A stretch of 58,141 nucleotides of DNA from the NCBI GenBank assembly GCA_031554725.1, contig JAVBUZ010000095.1, forward strand, positions 1-58,141, written 5' to 3'. Both the position numbers and the translations under genes were made by a program. This document shows, piece by piece, positions 39,278 to 47,362 of the stretch. The stretch's first letter is position 1. The number at the start of each line of letters is the position of its first letter. The DNA comes from JAVBUZ01 sp031554725. Its GTDB lineage: Bacteria > Bacillota > Clostridia > Lachnospirales > Lachnospiraceae. Below the pieces are notes generated by a model. It did not search any database, had not been told where the DNA came from, and was given only the letters and a program-made list of their open reading frames with translations.

Positions 39278-40136
39278 TATATGTTTCAGGTCGTCTATCT
39301 CGAAAAACTCCCCAGCTCATTCTCATATCACTAATGGCATCTAAATCAAATTCATGCAAAAGTATGCTTTCCGTTTCTCTATCTGCACTTTCAAGAAGCT
39401 CTCCTGTCTCGCTACTAATAAAAGAAGATCCATAAAAGCTTAAAGCAGATTTTTGATGATTATTATCCTCCGATGGCGTTACTTCCTCTATCCCAATTCT
39501 ATTAGCGGCAATAACAGGCATAATATTACTTCCTGCATGTCCCTGCATACATCTTCTCCAGTGAGGCATACTATCACTCTCTAAAATAGGTTCTGAGCCT
39601 ATTGCTGTAGGATAAAATAGCATTTCTGCACCCTCAAGAGCCATACATCTAGCCGCTTCTGGAAACCACTGATCCCAGCAAATACCTACACCTATTTTTC
39701 CATATTTGGTATTCCAAACCTTAAAGCCCGTGTCTCCAGGTGTAAAATAAAATTTCTCCTGATAAAAATGGTCATCTGGTATATGTGTCTTTCTATATAT
39801 GCCTAAAACGCTACCATCCGCATCAATTACTGCGACCGTGTTATATGTGGTATTTCCTGCTTTCTCATAAAAGCTAATAGGAAGAACTACGCCTAATTCT
39901 CTTGCTGTTTCCTTTAGCAAGTTGATTGCTGGATTTTCTTCCAAGGTAGTTGCCAGCTTGTATAATTCATAGTTCTTTTCTTGACAGAAATACCATGTTT
40001 CAAATAGCTCTGGTAGTAAAATTATTTGAGCACCTTTACTTGCGGCTTCCCTTACAAGTCTATCTGCTGCTTTAATATTTTCTTCTCTGCTTTGATTACA
40101 GTACATTTGAATAGCTGCCACCGTAACATTTCTCAT
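39261..40136 (-). CDS. aguB: N-carbamoylputrescine amidase
   Basis: 291 residues of the nitrilase / N-carbamoylputrescine amidase family. The catalytic triad is Glu43 (LLPELFETWYF), Lys116 (IYRKTHIPD) and Cys153 (GICWDQWFPE), and the C-terminal RPETYKGI is conserved. It hydrolyses N-carbamoylputrescine to putrescine, CO2 and ammonia. The ATG at 40136 follows AGGAGGATTAAG; the 50-codon frame upstream is not part of the gene. It is the last gene of the polyamine operon, and its substrate comes from the agmatine deiminase 10 bases upstream. Confidence 0.95.
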   Translation of the reverse strand: MRNVTVAAIQMYCNQSREENIKAADRLVREAASKGAQIILLPELFETWYFCQEKNYELYKLATTLEENPAINLLKETARELGVVLPISFYEKAGNTTYNTVAVIDADGSVLGIYRKTHIPDDHFYQEKFYFTPGDTGFKVWNTKYGKIGVGICWDQWFPEAARCMALEGAEMLFYPTAIGSEPILESDSMPHWRRCMQGHAGSNIMPVIAANRIGIEEVTPSEDNNHQKSALSFYGSSFISSETGELLESADRETESILLHEFDLDAISDMRMSWGVFRDRRPETYKGITG

Positions 40137-40146
40137 CTTAATCCTC

Positions 40147-41244
40147 CTAAACCGCTGGAATCTGTTGTGTAATGCAATGAATATTTCCTCCACCAATGAG
40201 GATATCTCTTGCGTAGATTTGCACAATCTTTCTATCCGGAAACAATCCTTGTAAAATTGCTTTTGCCTCTGCATCCTTTGGATCATGAAAGCCTGGCATT
40301 ACCACCGCCTTATTTGCTATATAAAAGTTCACGTAGGAGGCAGCAAGTCTCTCTCCCGGTGTACGAGTTGGCTCGTCCCAACAAGCGTCCAATCCTTCAC
40401 ACTCCTTACTATTTATTGTCACGGGAGTTGGTAAAGGTAATTTGTGAACCTGTATTTTTCTCCCCTTTGCATCCGTTTCCTTTTCTAAAACCTTTAAAGA
40501 CTTTAATGACATCTCATACTGCGGGTCATTTTTATCCTCTGTCCATGCAAGCACCACGTTTGCTGGAGCTGTAAACGCACAGATGTTATCCACATGCTCG
40601 TTGGTTTCATCCTGGAATATTCCACAAGGAAGCCATATTATCTTTTCTACATTGAGAAAAGCCTTTAGTTTTTCCTCAATTTCTTCTTTTGACATCTGTG
40701 GATTTCTTCCTTCACTTAAAAGACAGCTTTCCGTTACCATGGCGGTTCCCTCACCATCCACATGGATAGAGCCACCCTCTAAAATAAACTCTCTGGCATT
40801 ATAAACATCTGTATCAAAAAGGTCACAAAGCTTTCTTGCCATTTGGTTATCCTTATCCCAAGGAAAATAGAGCCCATCCTCTAGTCCTCCCCAAGCATTA
40901 AAGCCCCAATCAATTCCTCTCATCTCCCCCCTGTCATTTATAACAAAGGTAGGAGCATAATCTCTGGCCCAAGAGTCATTGGAGGACATTTCCACCACCC
41001 TTACATGCTCTGGAAGTAACGCTCTAGCGTTATCATATTGCTTTGCACTAGCACATACTGTAACCTTTTCAGATTCGGCAATGGCTTCAACTACTTCTAC
41101 AAATGCTTTTCTTGCCGCATAAGCACCATATTGCCAGGAATCAGAACGCTCAGGAAAAATAAGAATACAACCTTGGTGTGGTTCATATTCCGCTGGCATG
41201 CGAAACCCATCTTCTCTTGGGGTAGTATCTCCTATAATTTTCAT
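40147..41244 (-). CDS. aguA: Agmatine deiminase
   Basis: 365 residues of the peptidyl-arginine-deiminase fold. Residues MSSNDSWARDYAPTF carry the guanidine-binding Asp/Arg, EGGSIHVDGEG is a conserved catalytic block, and IGGGNIHCITQQ places the nucleophile Cys357. It converts agmatine to N-carbamoylputrescine and ammonia. Length is normal. With the downstream amidase it turns agmatine, made by the arginine decarboxylase in this operon, into putrescine. Confidence 0.96.
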   Translation of the reverse strand: MKIIGDTTPREDGFRMPAEYEPHQGCILIFPERSDSWQYGAYAARKAFVEVVEAIAESEKVTVCASAKQYDNARALLPEHVRVVEMSSNDSWARDYAPTFVINDRGEMRGIDWGFNAWGGLEDGLYFPWDKDNQMARKLCDLFDTDVYNAREFILEGGSIHVDGEGTAMVTESCLLSEGRNPQMSKEEIEEKLKAFLNVEKIIWLPCGIFQDETNEHVDNICAFTAPANVVLAWTEDKNDPQYEMSLKSLKVLEKETDAKGRKIQVHKLPLPTPVTINSKECEGLDACWDEPTRTPGERLAASYVNFYIANKAVVMPGFHDPKDAEAKAILQGLFPDRKIVQIYARDILIGGGNIHCITQQIPAV

Positions 41245-41273
41245 CCTACACTCTATTCCTTTCTGGACATTAT

Positions 41274-42425
41274 CTAAAGTCTACGCTTAAACTCATCGTA
41301 ACCAAATTCTTTTATTAACCTATAAGCTCCATTTTTTTCTTTTAAAGCAATTGCAGGTAATGGCATTCCATTAAAGGTATTATTTTTTACCATGGAATAA
41401 ATAGCCATATCCTCGAAAATCAAGGTATCCCCTTCCACTAATGCCTTATCAAAGGAGTAATCTCCAATCACATCCCCTGCCAAACAGGTAGGTCCTGCTA
41501 AGCGATAGGTAAATGTTTTTTTGCCTGCTTCGCCACTTCCCATAAGAGGTGGACGATATGGCATCTCAAGTACATCCGGCATATGGCATGCCGCAGAGGT
41601 ATCCAAAATCGCAATATCTATATCATTGTGTATTATCTCTAAAACCTTTGTTACCAAAAAACCTGCTCTAAGGGCAACCGCTTCGCCGGGTTCTAAATAA
41701 ACAATCAGGTCATATTGTTCCTGCATACGCTTAATGCATCGTTCTAAGATATCCATCTGGTAGTCATCCCTGGTAATATGGTGACCGCCACCAAAATTTA
41801 TCCATTTCATCTGTGGCAACCATCTACCAAATTTTTCCTCCACAGCCTTTAAGGTTGTCTCTAAGTCATCCGCATCCTGTTCACACAAGGTATGAAAGTG
41901 TAATCCATCCAACAATTCCAAAAGAGCTTCACCTTCATTTTCCAGTGCAAGCTCAAAATTAGCTAGAGTTACTCCTAGTCTAGAGCCCTTCGCACAAGGA
42001 TCATATATCTCATGACCTTCTTGAGTAGAACATTCAGGGTTTATACGTAGTCCGATGCTTTTTCCCGCTACCTTTGCTTTCGCTCCAAACAAGCCCACTT
42101 GGCGAAAGGAATTGAACACTATATGGTCAGAGTAGCTTAAAACTTCGTCAAACTCATCTTCCTTAAATGCTGGTGAAAACACATGATTTTCAGAGCCTTT
42201 TGGCATTTCTTCTGCACAAAGTCTCGCTTCATGTAAACCACTAGCAGTGGCACCAGAGAGATACTTTCCGATAAGAGGATATACTTCATACATGGAAAAA
42301 GCTTTTTGAGCTAATAAAATCTTTGCTCCCGTTTTATCCATAACATTCTTTAGAATTTTTAAGTTGTTTTCAATGAGTGCTTCATCCACCACATAGCAGG
42401 GTGTTGGCAAATCAGTAAACTGCAT
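41274..42425 (-). CDS. nspC: Carboxynorspermidine / carboxyspermidine decarboxylase
   Basis: 383 residues of the PLP alanine-racemase-fold decarboxylases. The PLP lysine is Lys41 (LLAQKAFS). The HFHTLCEQ block, GGGHHITRDDY and the C-terminal Cys-His/Asp-type DTSAACHMPDVL are characteristic of this family. It removes the carboxyl of carboxyspermidine, giving spermidine, or of the norspermidine analogue. AGAAAAGAGG precedes the ATG. It is paired with the dehydrogenase upstream. Confidence 0.95.
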   Translation of the reverse strand: MQFTDLPTPCYVVDEALIENNLKILKNVMDKTGAKILLAQKAFSMYEVYPLIGKYLSGATASGLHEARLCAEEMPKGSENHVFSPAFKEDEFDEVLSYSDHIVFNSFRQVGLFGAKAKVAGKSIGLRINPECSTQEGHEIYDPCAKGSRLGVTLANFELALENEGEALLELLDGLHFHTLCEQDADDLETTLKAVEEKFGRWLPQMKWINFGGGHHITRDDYQMDILERCIKRMQEQYDLIVYLEPGEAVALRAGFLVTKVLEIIHNDIDIAILDTSAACHMPDVLEMPYRPPLMGSGEAGKKTFTYRLAGPTCLAGDVIGDYSFDKALVEGDTLIFEDMAIYSMVKNNTFNGMPLPAIALKEKNGAYRLIKEFGYDEFKRRL

Positions 42426-42448
42426 ATGTCCTCTTTTCTAAACCGTTT

Positions 42449-43708
42449 CTATTCAACCAATACAGGATTTTCTTCTACAACCCAAGGAAGTCCCCATTTA
42501 TTTAAGGCTTCCATGTATGGATCTGGATCAAATTCTTCTACATTAAATACACCTGGTTTTAACCATTCTTCTTTCATAACCATCATGGCACCAATCATTG
42601 CTGGTACTCCAGTGGTATAAGAAATTGCCTGAGAGCCAACCTCTTTAAAGCACTCCTGATGGTCACATACATTATAAATATAAATAGATTTTTCTACGCC
42701 ATCCTTTTTACCAGTAAAGATACAGCCAATATTGGTTTTACCTACTGTTCTTGGTCCTAGGGATGCTGGATCAGGTAGCATTGCCTTTAAGAACTGAATT
42801 GGCACAATTTCTTTACCGTCAAAATTTATGGGTGATGTAGATAGCATTCCTACATTTTCTAAGCACTTCATATGTGTTAAATAGCTTTGTCCAAAGGTCA
42901 TAAAGAAACGAATTCTTTTTACCCCTGGAATATTTTTTGCCAAAGACTCAATTTCTTCATGGTGAAGAAGATACATGTCCTTCATTCCAACTTGGTCAAA
43001 ATTGTATTCTCTCTTTATTTCCATTGGCTCAGTTTCAACCCACTTACCATCTTCCCAATAAGAGCCATTAGCAGAAACTTCTCTAAGGTTAATTTCTGGG
43101 TTAAAGTTGGTTGCAAATGGATATCCATGGTCGCCACCATTACAGTCTAAGATATCAATATAATTAATTTCATCAAAATAATGCTTTAGAGCATATGCAG
43201 AATAAACACTGGTTACACCAGGATCAAAGCCTGTTCCAAGTAGTGCCATAATTCCTGCTTCCTTGAATCTTTCCTGATAATCCCACTGCCAAGAATAATC
43301 AAAGTATGCGGTAAATCCCTTCTCCTTACAACGAGCCTCATAGATAGCTCTCCACTCAGGGTCGTCGGTGTTTTCAGCTTCATAATTTGCTGTATCAATG
43401 TAATGAACCTTTGTGGCAAGACAAGCATCCATTATCGTTAAATCCTGATAAGGAAGTGCCAAGTTAAGCACCGCCTTTGGCTGCACCTTCTGTATTAGAG
43501 CAACTAATTCATCTACATTGTCAGCATCCACCTGATAGGTGCTAATTTTTGCAGTTGTTGTTCCTTGTAATTTTTCTTTCACCTCTTCACATTTGCTAAC
43601 GGTTCTGCTAGCAATACATATTTCATCAAATACTTCTGCATTTTGTGCACATTTTGCGATAGCTACTCCTGCTACACCGCCGCAGCCTATAATTAAAATT
43701 TTTCCCAC
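42449..43708 (-). CDS. Carboxynorspermidine / carboxyspermidine synthase (saccharopine dehydrogenase fold)
   Basis: 419 residues. An N-terminal Rossmann fold (LIIGCGGVAGVAIAKCA), then NYEAENTDDPEWRAIYEARCKEKG, DYSWQWDYQERF and the GFDPGVTSVYSAYA block match the CANSDH/CASDH family. The enzyme couples aspartate beta-semialdehyde to putrescine or diaminopropane with NADPH, forming carboxyspermidine or carboxynorspermidine. The start is GTG (43708) with GGGAGG. Because putrescine is the diamine made in this operon, carboxyspermidine is the expected product. Confidence 0.95.
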   Translation of the reverse strand: MGKILIIGCGGVAGVAIAKCAQNAEVFDEICIASRTVSKCEEVKEKLQGTTTAKISTYQVDADNVDELVALIQKVQPKAVLNLALPYQDLTIMDACLATKVHYIDTANYEAENTDDPEWRAIYEARCKEKGFTAYFDYSWQWDYQERFKEAGIMALLGTGFDPGVTSVYSAYALKHYFDEINYIDILDCNGGDHGYPFATNFNPEINLREVSANGSYWEDGKWVETEPMEIKREYNFDQVGMKDMYLLHHEEIESLAKNIPGVKRIRFFMTFGQSYLTHMKCLENVGMLSTSPINFDGKEIVPIQFLKAMLPDPASLGPRTVGKTNIGCIFTGKKDGVEKSIYIYNVCDHQECFKEVGSQAISYTTGVPAMIGAMMVMKEEWLKPGVFNVEEFDPDPYMEALNKWGLPWVVEENPVLVE

Positions 43709-43754
43709 TGTATATTCCTCCCGATTTATCTTTTATTTATTTTCTATTTATATC

Positions 43755-44606
43755 CTACTCAACTTCTCTTAGCAGTTCTTCTACGTAGGCTGGTAGTGAA
43801 AAACAGCCTTCGTGAATTTTAGGCGTATAGTATTTCGTATTTAGTCCTAACATCTTCCAAGCAATTCCATCATAGTCATGGACTGGGTGATATTTTTTAG
43901 ACGCAAATCCAAACAACCAATGTCCTGATGGATAAGTAGGTATATGCACCTGATATACGCGACTAATTGGAAAGCTTTCCACGATTCTTTTATGAGCACG
44001 CTGACAAGCAATGGCATCCTCTGTATAAAATGGACTTTCATGCTGGTTTACCATTATACCGTCTTCTTTTAAGGCTTTATTGCAATTTCCATAAAACTCC
44101 TTGGTAAAAAGTCCTTCCCCTGGTCCAAATGGATCTGTAGAATCCACAATAATCAGGTCATATTCATTTTCTTTGGAACGAATAAAGCGCAGTCCATCTT
44201 CATAATGAATAGTGACACGCTTGTCATCAAAACGGCAAGCTGTTTGTGGCAGATACTTTTTACATACCTCTACTACAAGAGGGTCTATTTCCACCATATC
44301 TATATGTTCAATCTTTTCATATCTAGTCAATTCCCTGATTACTCCACCATCCCCGGCACCAATAACTAAAATATTTTTAGCATTAGGATGAACTGCCATA
44401 GGTATATGGGTAATCATCTCATGATAAATGAATTCATCCTTTTCCGTTAGCATCATAAAACCATCTAAGGTCAGAAATCTTCCAAACTCCTTTGATTCAA
44501 ATACATCAATTCTTTGAAAATCACTTTGCCCACTATAAAGCTGCTTATCAACTCTAATTGACAATTTTACATGGGGGGTATGGGGCTCTGAAAACCATAA
44601 TTCCAT
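43755..44606 (-). CDS. speE: Spermidine synthase-family aminopropyltransferase
   Basis: 283 residues of normal length. VIGAGDGGVIRELTR and MVEIDPLVVEVCKKYLP bind decarboxylated S-adenosylmethionine, and VDSTDPFGPGEGLFTKEFY holds the catalytic Asp. It transfers an aminopropyl group to putrescine, giving spermidine, though homologues can make thermospermine or spermine and specificity is not readable. TAGGAGAG precedes the ATG. It needs the SpeD product made by the first gene of this operon. Confidence 0.94.
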   Translation of the reverse strand: MELWFSEPHTPHVKLSIRVDKQLYSGQSDFQRIDVFESKEFGRFLTLDGFMMLTEKDEFIYHEMITHIPMAVHPNAKNILVIGAGDGGVIRELTRYEKIEHIDMVEIDPLVVEVCKKYLPQTACRFDDKRVTIHYEDGLRFIRSKENEYDLIIVDSTDPFGPGEGLFTKEFYGNCNKALKEDGIMVNQHESPFYTEDAIACQRAHKRIVESFPISRVYQVHIPTYPSGHWLFGFASKKYHPVHDYDGIAWKMLGLNTKYYTPKIHEGCFSLPAYVEELLREVE

Positions 44607-44629
44607 TGATTCACTCTCCTATTTATAAA

Positions 44630-46090
44630 CTAAAACCATACTTCCTTAAGTACATTTAAGCGTTCAATTTTCTCATCCTCAGGTCCAGTCATGGAGCAGC
44701 CTTTTTCCTTGGCATACTGAATATATTCTAAAATATCCGCTGTAATTTGCTCCCCGGGAGCTAGTATTGGTATTCCAGGTGGGTAGCACATAACAAACTC
44801 ACTACATACCCTTCCTGCCGTTTCCATAAGTGGGAGGGATTCCTTTTCAGCATAGAAAGCCTGCTGGGGTGAAACCACCACCTTAGGATCAATATATTCC
44901 TGAGTGTACATCTTGGTAGAATCCTTACTGTACTTTCGCTTTATTTCTGCAAGTGCGCTAACAAGACGCTCTGTTTCTCTTTCCCTATCTCCAATGGAAA
45001 TATAGGCAAGCACATTGGCAATGTCTCCTAGCTCTAACTGTATATCATATTCATCCCTAAGAATGTCATATACCTCGATTCCTGCTAGTCCTAGATCAAG
45101 TGTATTAACTGTAAGCTTTGTTGTATCAAAATCATAGATACTGTCGCCATTAATTAAATCGGTAGAGTAAGCATAATAGCCACCTATCTTGTTAATTTCA
45201 ATACGGGCGTATTCAGCAAGTTTTCTAACCTTGGCAAATTCTTCTTTTCCCCGAAGAGCAAGGTTCCGTCTTGAAATGTCTAAGCTTGCTAGCAAAAGAT
45301 AAGAAGCACTTGTGGTTTGGGTTAAATTAATAATTTGCCTTACATAGCCTGCGTTTACACCTTTACCTACTAGCAAGAAGGAGCTTTGAGTTAGGCTTCC
45401 GCCAGACTTATGCATGCTCACAGAGGCTAGGTCTGCGCCAGCTGCCATAGCTGAAATCGGCATATCTTCTCCAAAATAAAAATGGGTGCCATGAGCCTCA
45501 TCTACCAAAACCTTCATGTCGTTTTCATGAGCTAAGGTAACAATGCTCTTTAAGTCAGAACAAATTCCATAGTAGGTTGGATTATTAACTAGTACCGCAA
45601 CTGCATCTGGATTCTCACGAATTGCCTTCTCCACTTGAGATACCTTCATGCCTAAGGCAATTCCTAGTTCCTGATCCATCTCTGGATTCACATATACTGG
45701 AATCGCTCCATTTAAAACAAGAGCATTAATCACGCTTCGATGAACATTTCTAGGTAGAATAATCTTATCACCCTTTTTGCTAACGCTTAGCACCATACTC
45801 TGCACGGAAGATGTAGTTCCTCCAACCATTAAAAAAGCATATTCTGCACCGAAAGCTTCTGCCGCTAGTTGCTCTGCATCCTTAATTACAGATACCGGAT
45901 GGCATAGGTTATCAAGGCACTTTTGAGAATTCACATCAAGGCCTACACATTGCTGTCCTAATAATTCTACTAATTCCGGATTACCTCTTCCTCTTTTATG
46001 ACCAGGCACATCAAAGGGTACTATTCTATTTTTACGAAAACTCTCTAACGCTTCATATACCGGCGCTCTATCCTGTGAATATCCCTTCAT
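44630..46090 (-). CDS. speA: Biosynthetic arginine decarboxylase (Orn/Lys/Arg decarboxylase fold)
   Basis: 486 residues of the fold-I PLP decarboxylases of B. subtilis SpeA type. PLP contacts include VLVDEAHGTHFYF (about 195-207) and the Schiff-base Lys228 in SMHKSGGSLTQSS. The C-terminal domain with PGIPILAPGE is typical. Its place beside agmatine deiminase and carbamoylputrescine amidase supports arginine, not lysine, as substrate. GGAGGGCTAAC precedes the ATG. Confidence 0.92.
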   Translation of the reverse strand: MKGYSQDRAPVYEALESFRKNRIVPFDVPGHKRGRGNPELVELLGQQCVGLDVNSQKCLDNLCHPVSVIKDAEQLAAEAFGAEYAFLMVGGTTSSVQSMVLSVSKKGDKIILPRNVHRSVINALVLNGAIPVYVNPEMDQELGIALGMKVSQVEKAIRENPDAVAVLVNNPTYYGICSDLKSIVTLAHENDMKVLVDEAHGTHFYFGEDMPISAMAAGADLASVSMHKSGGSLTQSSFLLVGKGVNAGYVRQIINLTQTTSASYLLLASLDISRRNLALRGKEEFAKVRKLAEYARIEINKIGGYYAYSTDLINGDSIYDFDTTKLTVNTLDLGLAGIEVYDILRDEYDIQLELGDIANVLAYISIGDRERETERLVSALAEIKRKYSKDSTKMYTQEYIDPKVVVSPQQAFYAEKESLPLMETAGRVCSEFVMCYPPGIPILAPGEQITADILEYIQYAKEKGCSMTGPEDEKIERLNVLKEVWF

Positions 46091-46119
46091 GTTAGCCCTC
46101 CAGTTACATATCCCTTAAT

Positions 46120-46878
46120 CTAGAAAATATTTCTTCCACTAAAAATTTCTATCATTTCTTTTCTAAGATTGTCTGTAATCTCTAATCTCTTTTTAGGTGC
46201 TAATTCATATACATCACTATTAAAGAGATAATTTTGTAAATCTATTTCTTTAATCAGCATCTTTGTATGAAAAATGTTGGATTCATACACATTTATATCT
46301 ACTGCATCATATCTACGCAAGGTTTCTTCATCTATATATTCTTGAATAGAGGTTATATGATGGTCATTAAATAGCTTTTTACCCGCCACATCCCTTGTAA
46401 AGCCGCGAACTCGATAGTCCATGGTAATAATATCTGAATCAAAGGAACCAATCAGATAATCCAAGGTAGAAAGTGGTGTAATCTCTCCACAAGTAGCAAC
46501 ATCAATATCCACTCGGAAAGTCGCCAAGCAAGTTTCTGGATGATATTCAGGATAGGTGTGCACCGTAATATGACTCTTGTCCAAATGAGCAACAGTGGTA
46601 TCTCCAGCAGGTACCATAGATTCTTCTGCAATCAAAATAGTCACAGATGAGCCCTGTGGTTCGTAGTCCTGGCTTGAAATATTCAGTACAGTGGCGCCAA
46701 TCATATCAGTGACGTCTGTAAGGATTTTGGTCAAACGTTCTGAGTTATATTGTTCATCAATGTAAGCAATGTAATCCTGCTGCTCACGTTGGGTCTTTGC
46801 ATAACACACATCATAAATATTAAAACTTAAGGTTTTTGTTAAATTTTTAAAACCGTACAATTTCATTTTTTCTTTCAT
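46120..46878 (-). CDS. speD: S-adenosylmethionine decarboxylase proenzyme
   Basis: 252 residues of the long E. coli-type SpeD. The processing site is KSH in LDKSHITVHTYPE, where Ser102 becomes the pyruvoyl group. CLATFRVDIDVATCGEITPL and TMDYRVRGFTRDV complete the signature. It makes decarboxylated S-adenosylmethionine, the aminopropyl donor for SpeE. The ATG at 46878 follows GGAGGATTATC. It is the first gene of the polyamine operon, and its leader holds a terminator only 28 bases upstream of the start. Confidence 0.95.
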   Translation of the reverse strand: MKEKMKLYGFKNLTKTLSFNIYDVCYAKTQREQQDYIAYIDEQYNSERLTKILTDVTDMIGATVLNISSQDYEPQGSSVTILIAEESMVPAGDTTVAHLDKSHITVHTYPEYHPETCLATFRVDIDVATCGEITPLSTLDYLIGSFDSDIITMDYRVRGFTRDVAGKKLFNDHHITSIQEYIDEETLRRYDAVDINVYESNIFHTKMLIKEIDLQNYLFNSDVYELAPKKRLEITDNLRKEMIEIFSGRNIF

Positions 46879-46906
46879 GATAATCCTCCATAATTCCCTA
46901 TACAAT

Positions 46907-46939
46907 AAAAAAGCAAGCGACACTAATCATCACTTGCTT
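46907..46939 (-). terminator. Intrinsic terminator in the speD leader (candidate attenuator)
   Basis: The stem AAGCAAGTGA (46939-46930) / TCGCTTGCTT (46920-46911) with one T-G pair and a 9-base loop is followed on the minus strand by TTTT. It lies 28 bases before the speD ATG, so any transcript entering the polyamine operon must pass it. Confidence 0.85.
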
Positions 46940-46942
46940 GTC

Positions 46943-47036
46943 ATATCTTTATCATTTTTATTTTCGCATTTAACGAACAGGCTGAAACACCCCACTCTAG
47001 GTTGCTTCCACCTTTTTTATGTTAAATTAGATAAAT
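46943..47036 (-). promoter_or_regulatory. Central part of the speD leader
   Basis: About 95 nt between the two terminators. One hairpin is clear, GAAGCAACC (47008-47000) with GGGTGTTTC (46992-46984), 9 positions with one mismatch and one G-U pair. A small TTCG..CGAA stem follows. No secure promoter of its own was found, and no small open frame with a ribosome-binding site. Together with the neighbouring features it fills the 484-base stretch without a protein gene. Confidence 0.4.
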
Positions 47037-47307
47037 AAAAAAACAGATATTTGGTTTAGAGTCTATATAGCAAATATTTTACTTTTACTACTCTTATTGA
47101 CCGTTTCACAAGTTAGATGTGCATCAGCACTGGTTTATAGTAACCAACTTATAAAATTTGAGCTTTTAACTCAATCAATAAAGCAACTAAGACGTTGCCA
47201 ATCGGCAGTTGACCCGGCTGTCCGTATGGCCTCAACCTTCTATTACTATCCTAGAAAGTGGTCAAAAATATTTGCATGGAAGACTACCAAAATCCGCTTT
47301 CCATACA
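47037..47307 (-). ncRNA. Large structured RNA upstream of speD (candidate riboregulator or independent ncRNA)
   Basis: Starts about 47307 after a strong promoter. A perfect 11-bp helix GCAAATATTTT (47275-47265) / AAAATATTTGC (47080-47070) closes about 185 nt of folded RNA. Inside are GUUGA/UCAAC enclosing GGC/GCC, UGCC-GAUU-GGCA, GCAAC/GUUGC, UUGAG/CUCAA, and a three-way junction AAGUU[GGUU..AACC][GUGC..GCAC]AACUU, all within UUAUUGA/UCAAUAA. The 3' arm of the closing helix can instead form ATATTTG/CAAATAT (47077-47071 with 47053-47047), followed by seven U residues, a terminator. Size and complexity resemble clostridial structured RNAs such as raiA, which I cannot confirm by eye. Confidence 0.7.
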
Positions 47308-47313
47308 ATTTGC

Positions 47314-47342
47314 AATATAGCATATTGAGGGAAAAACGTCAA
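47314..47342 (-). promoter_or_regulatory. Promoter of the structured RNA / speD leader
   Basis: TTGACG (47337-47342), 17 bases, TATATT (47314-47319) on the minus strand, immediately after the ptsI stop (47363). The spacing and hexamers are close to consensus, so a strong vegetative promoter is likely. Confidence 0.85.
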
Positions 47343-47362
47343 TTGTATTTTTTAAAATTTTA

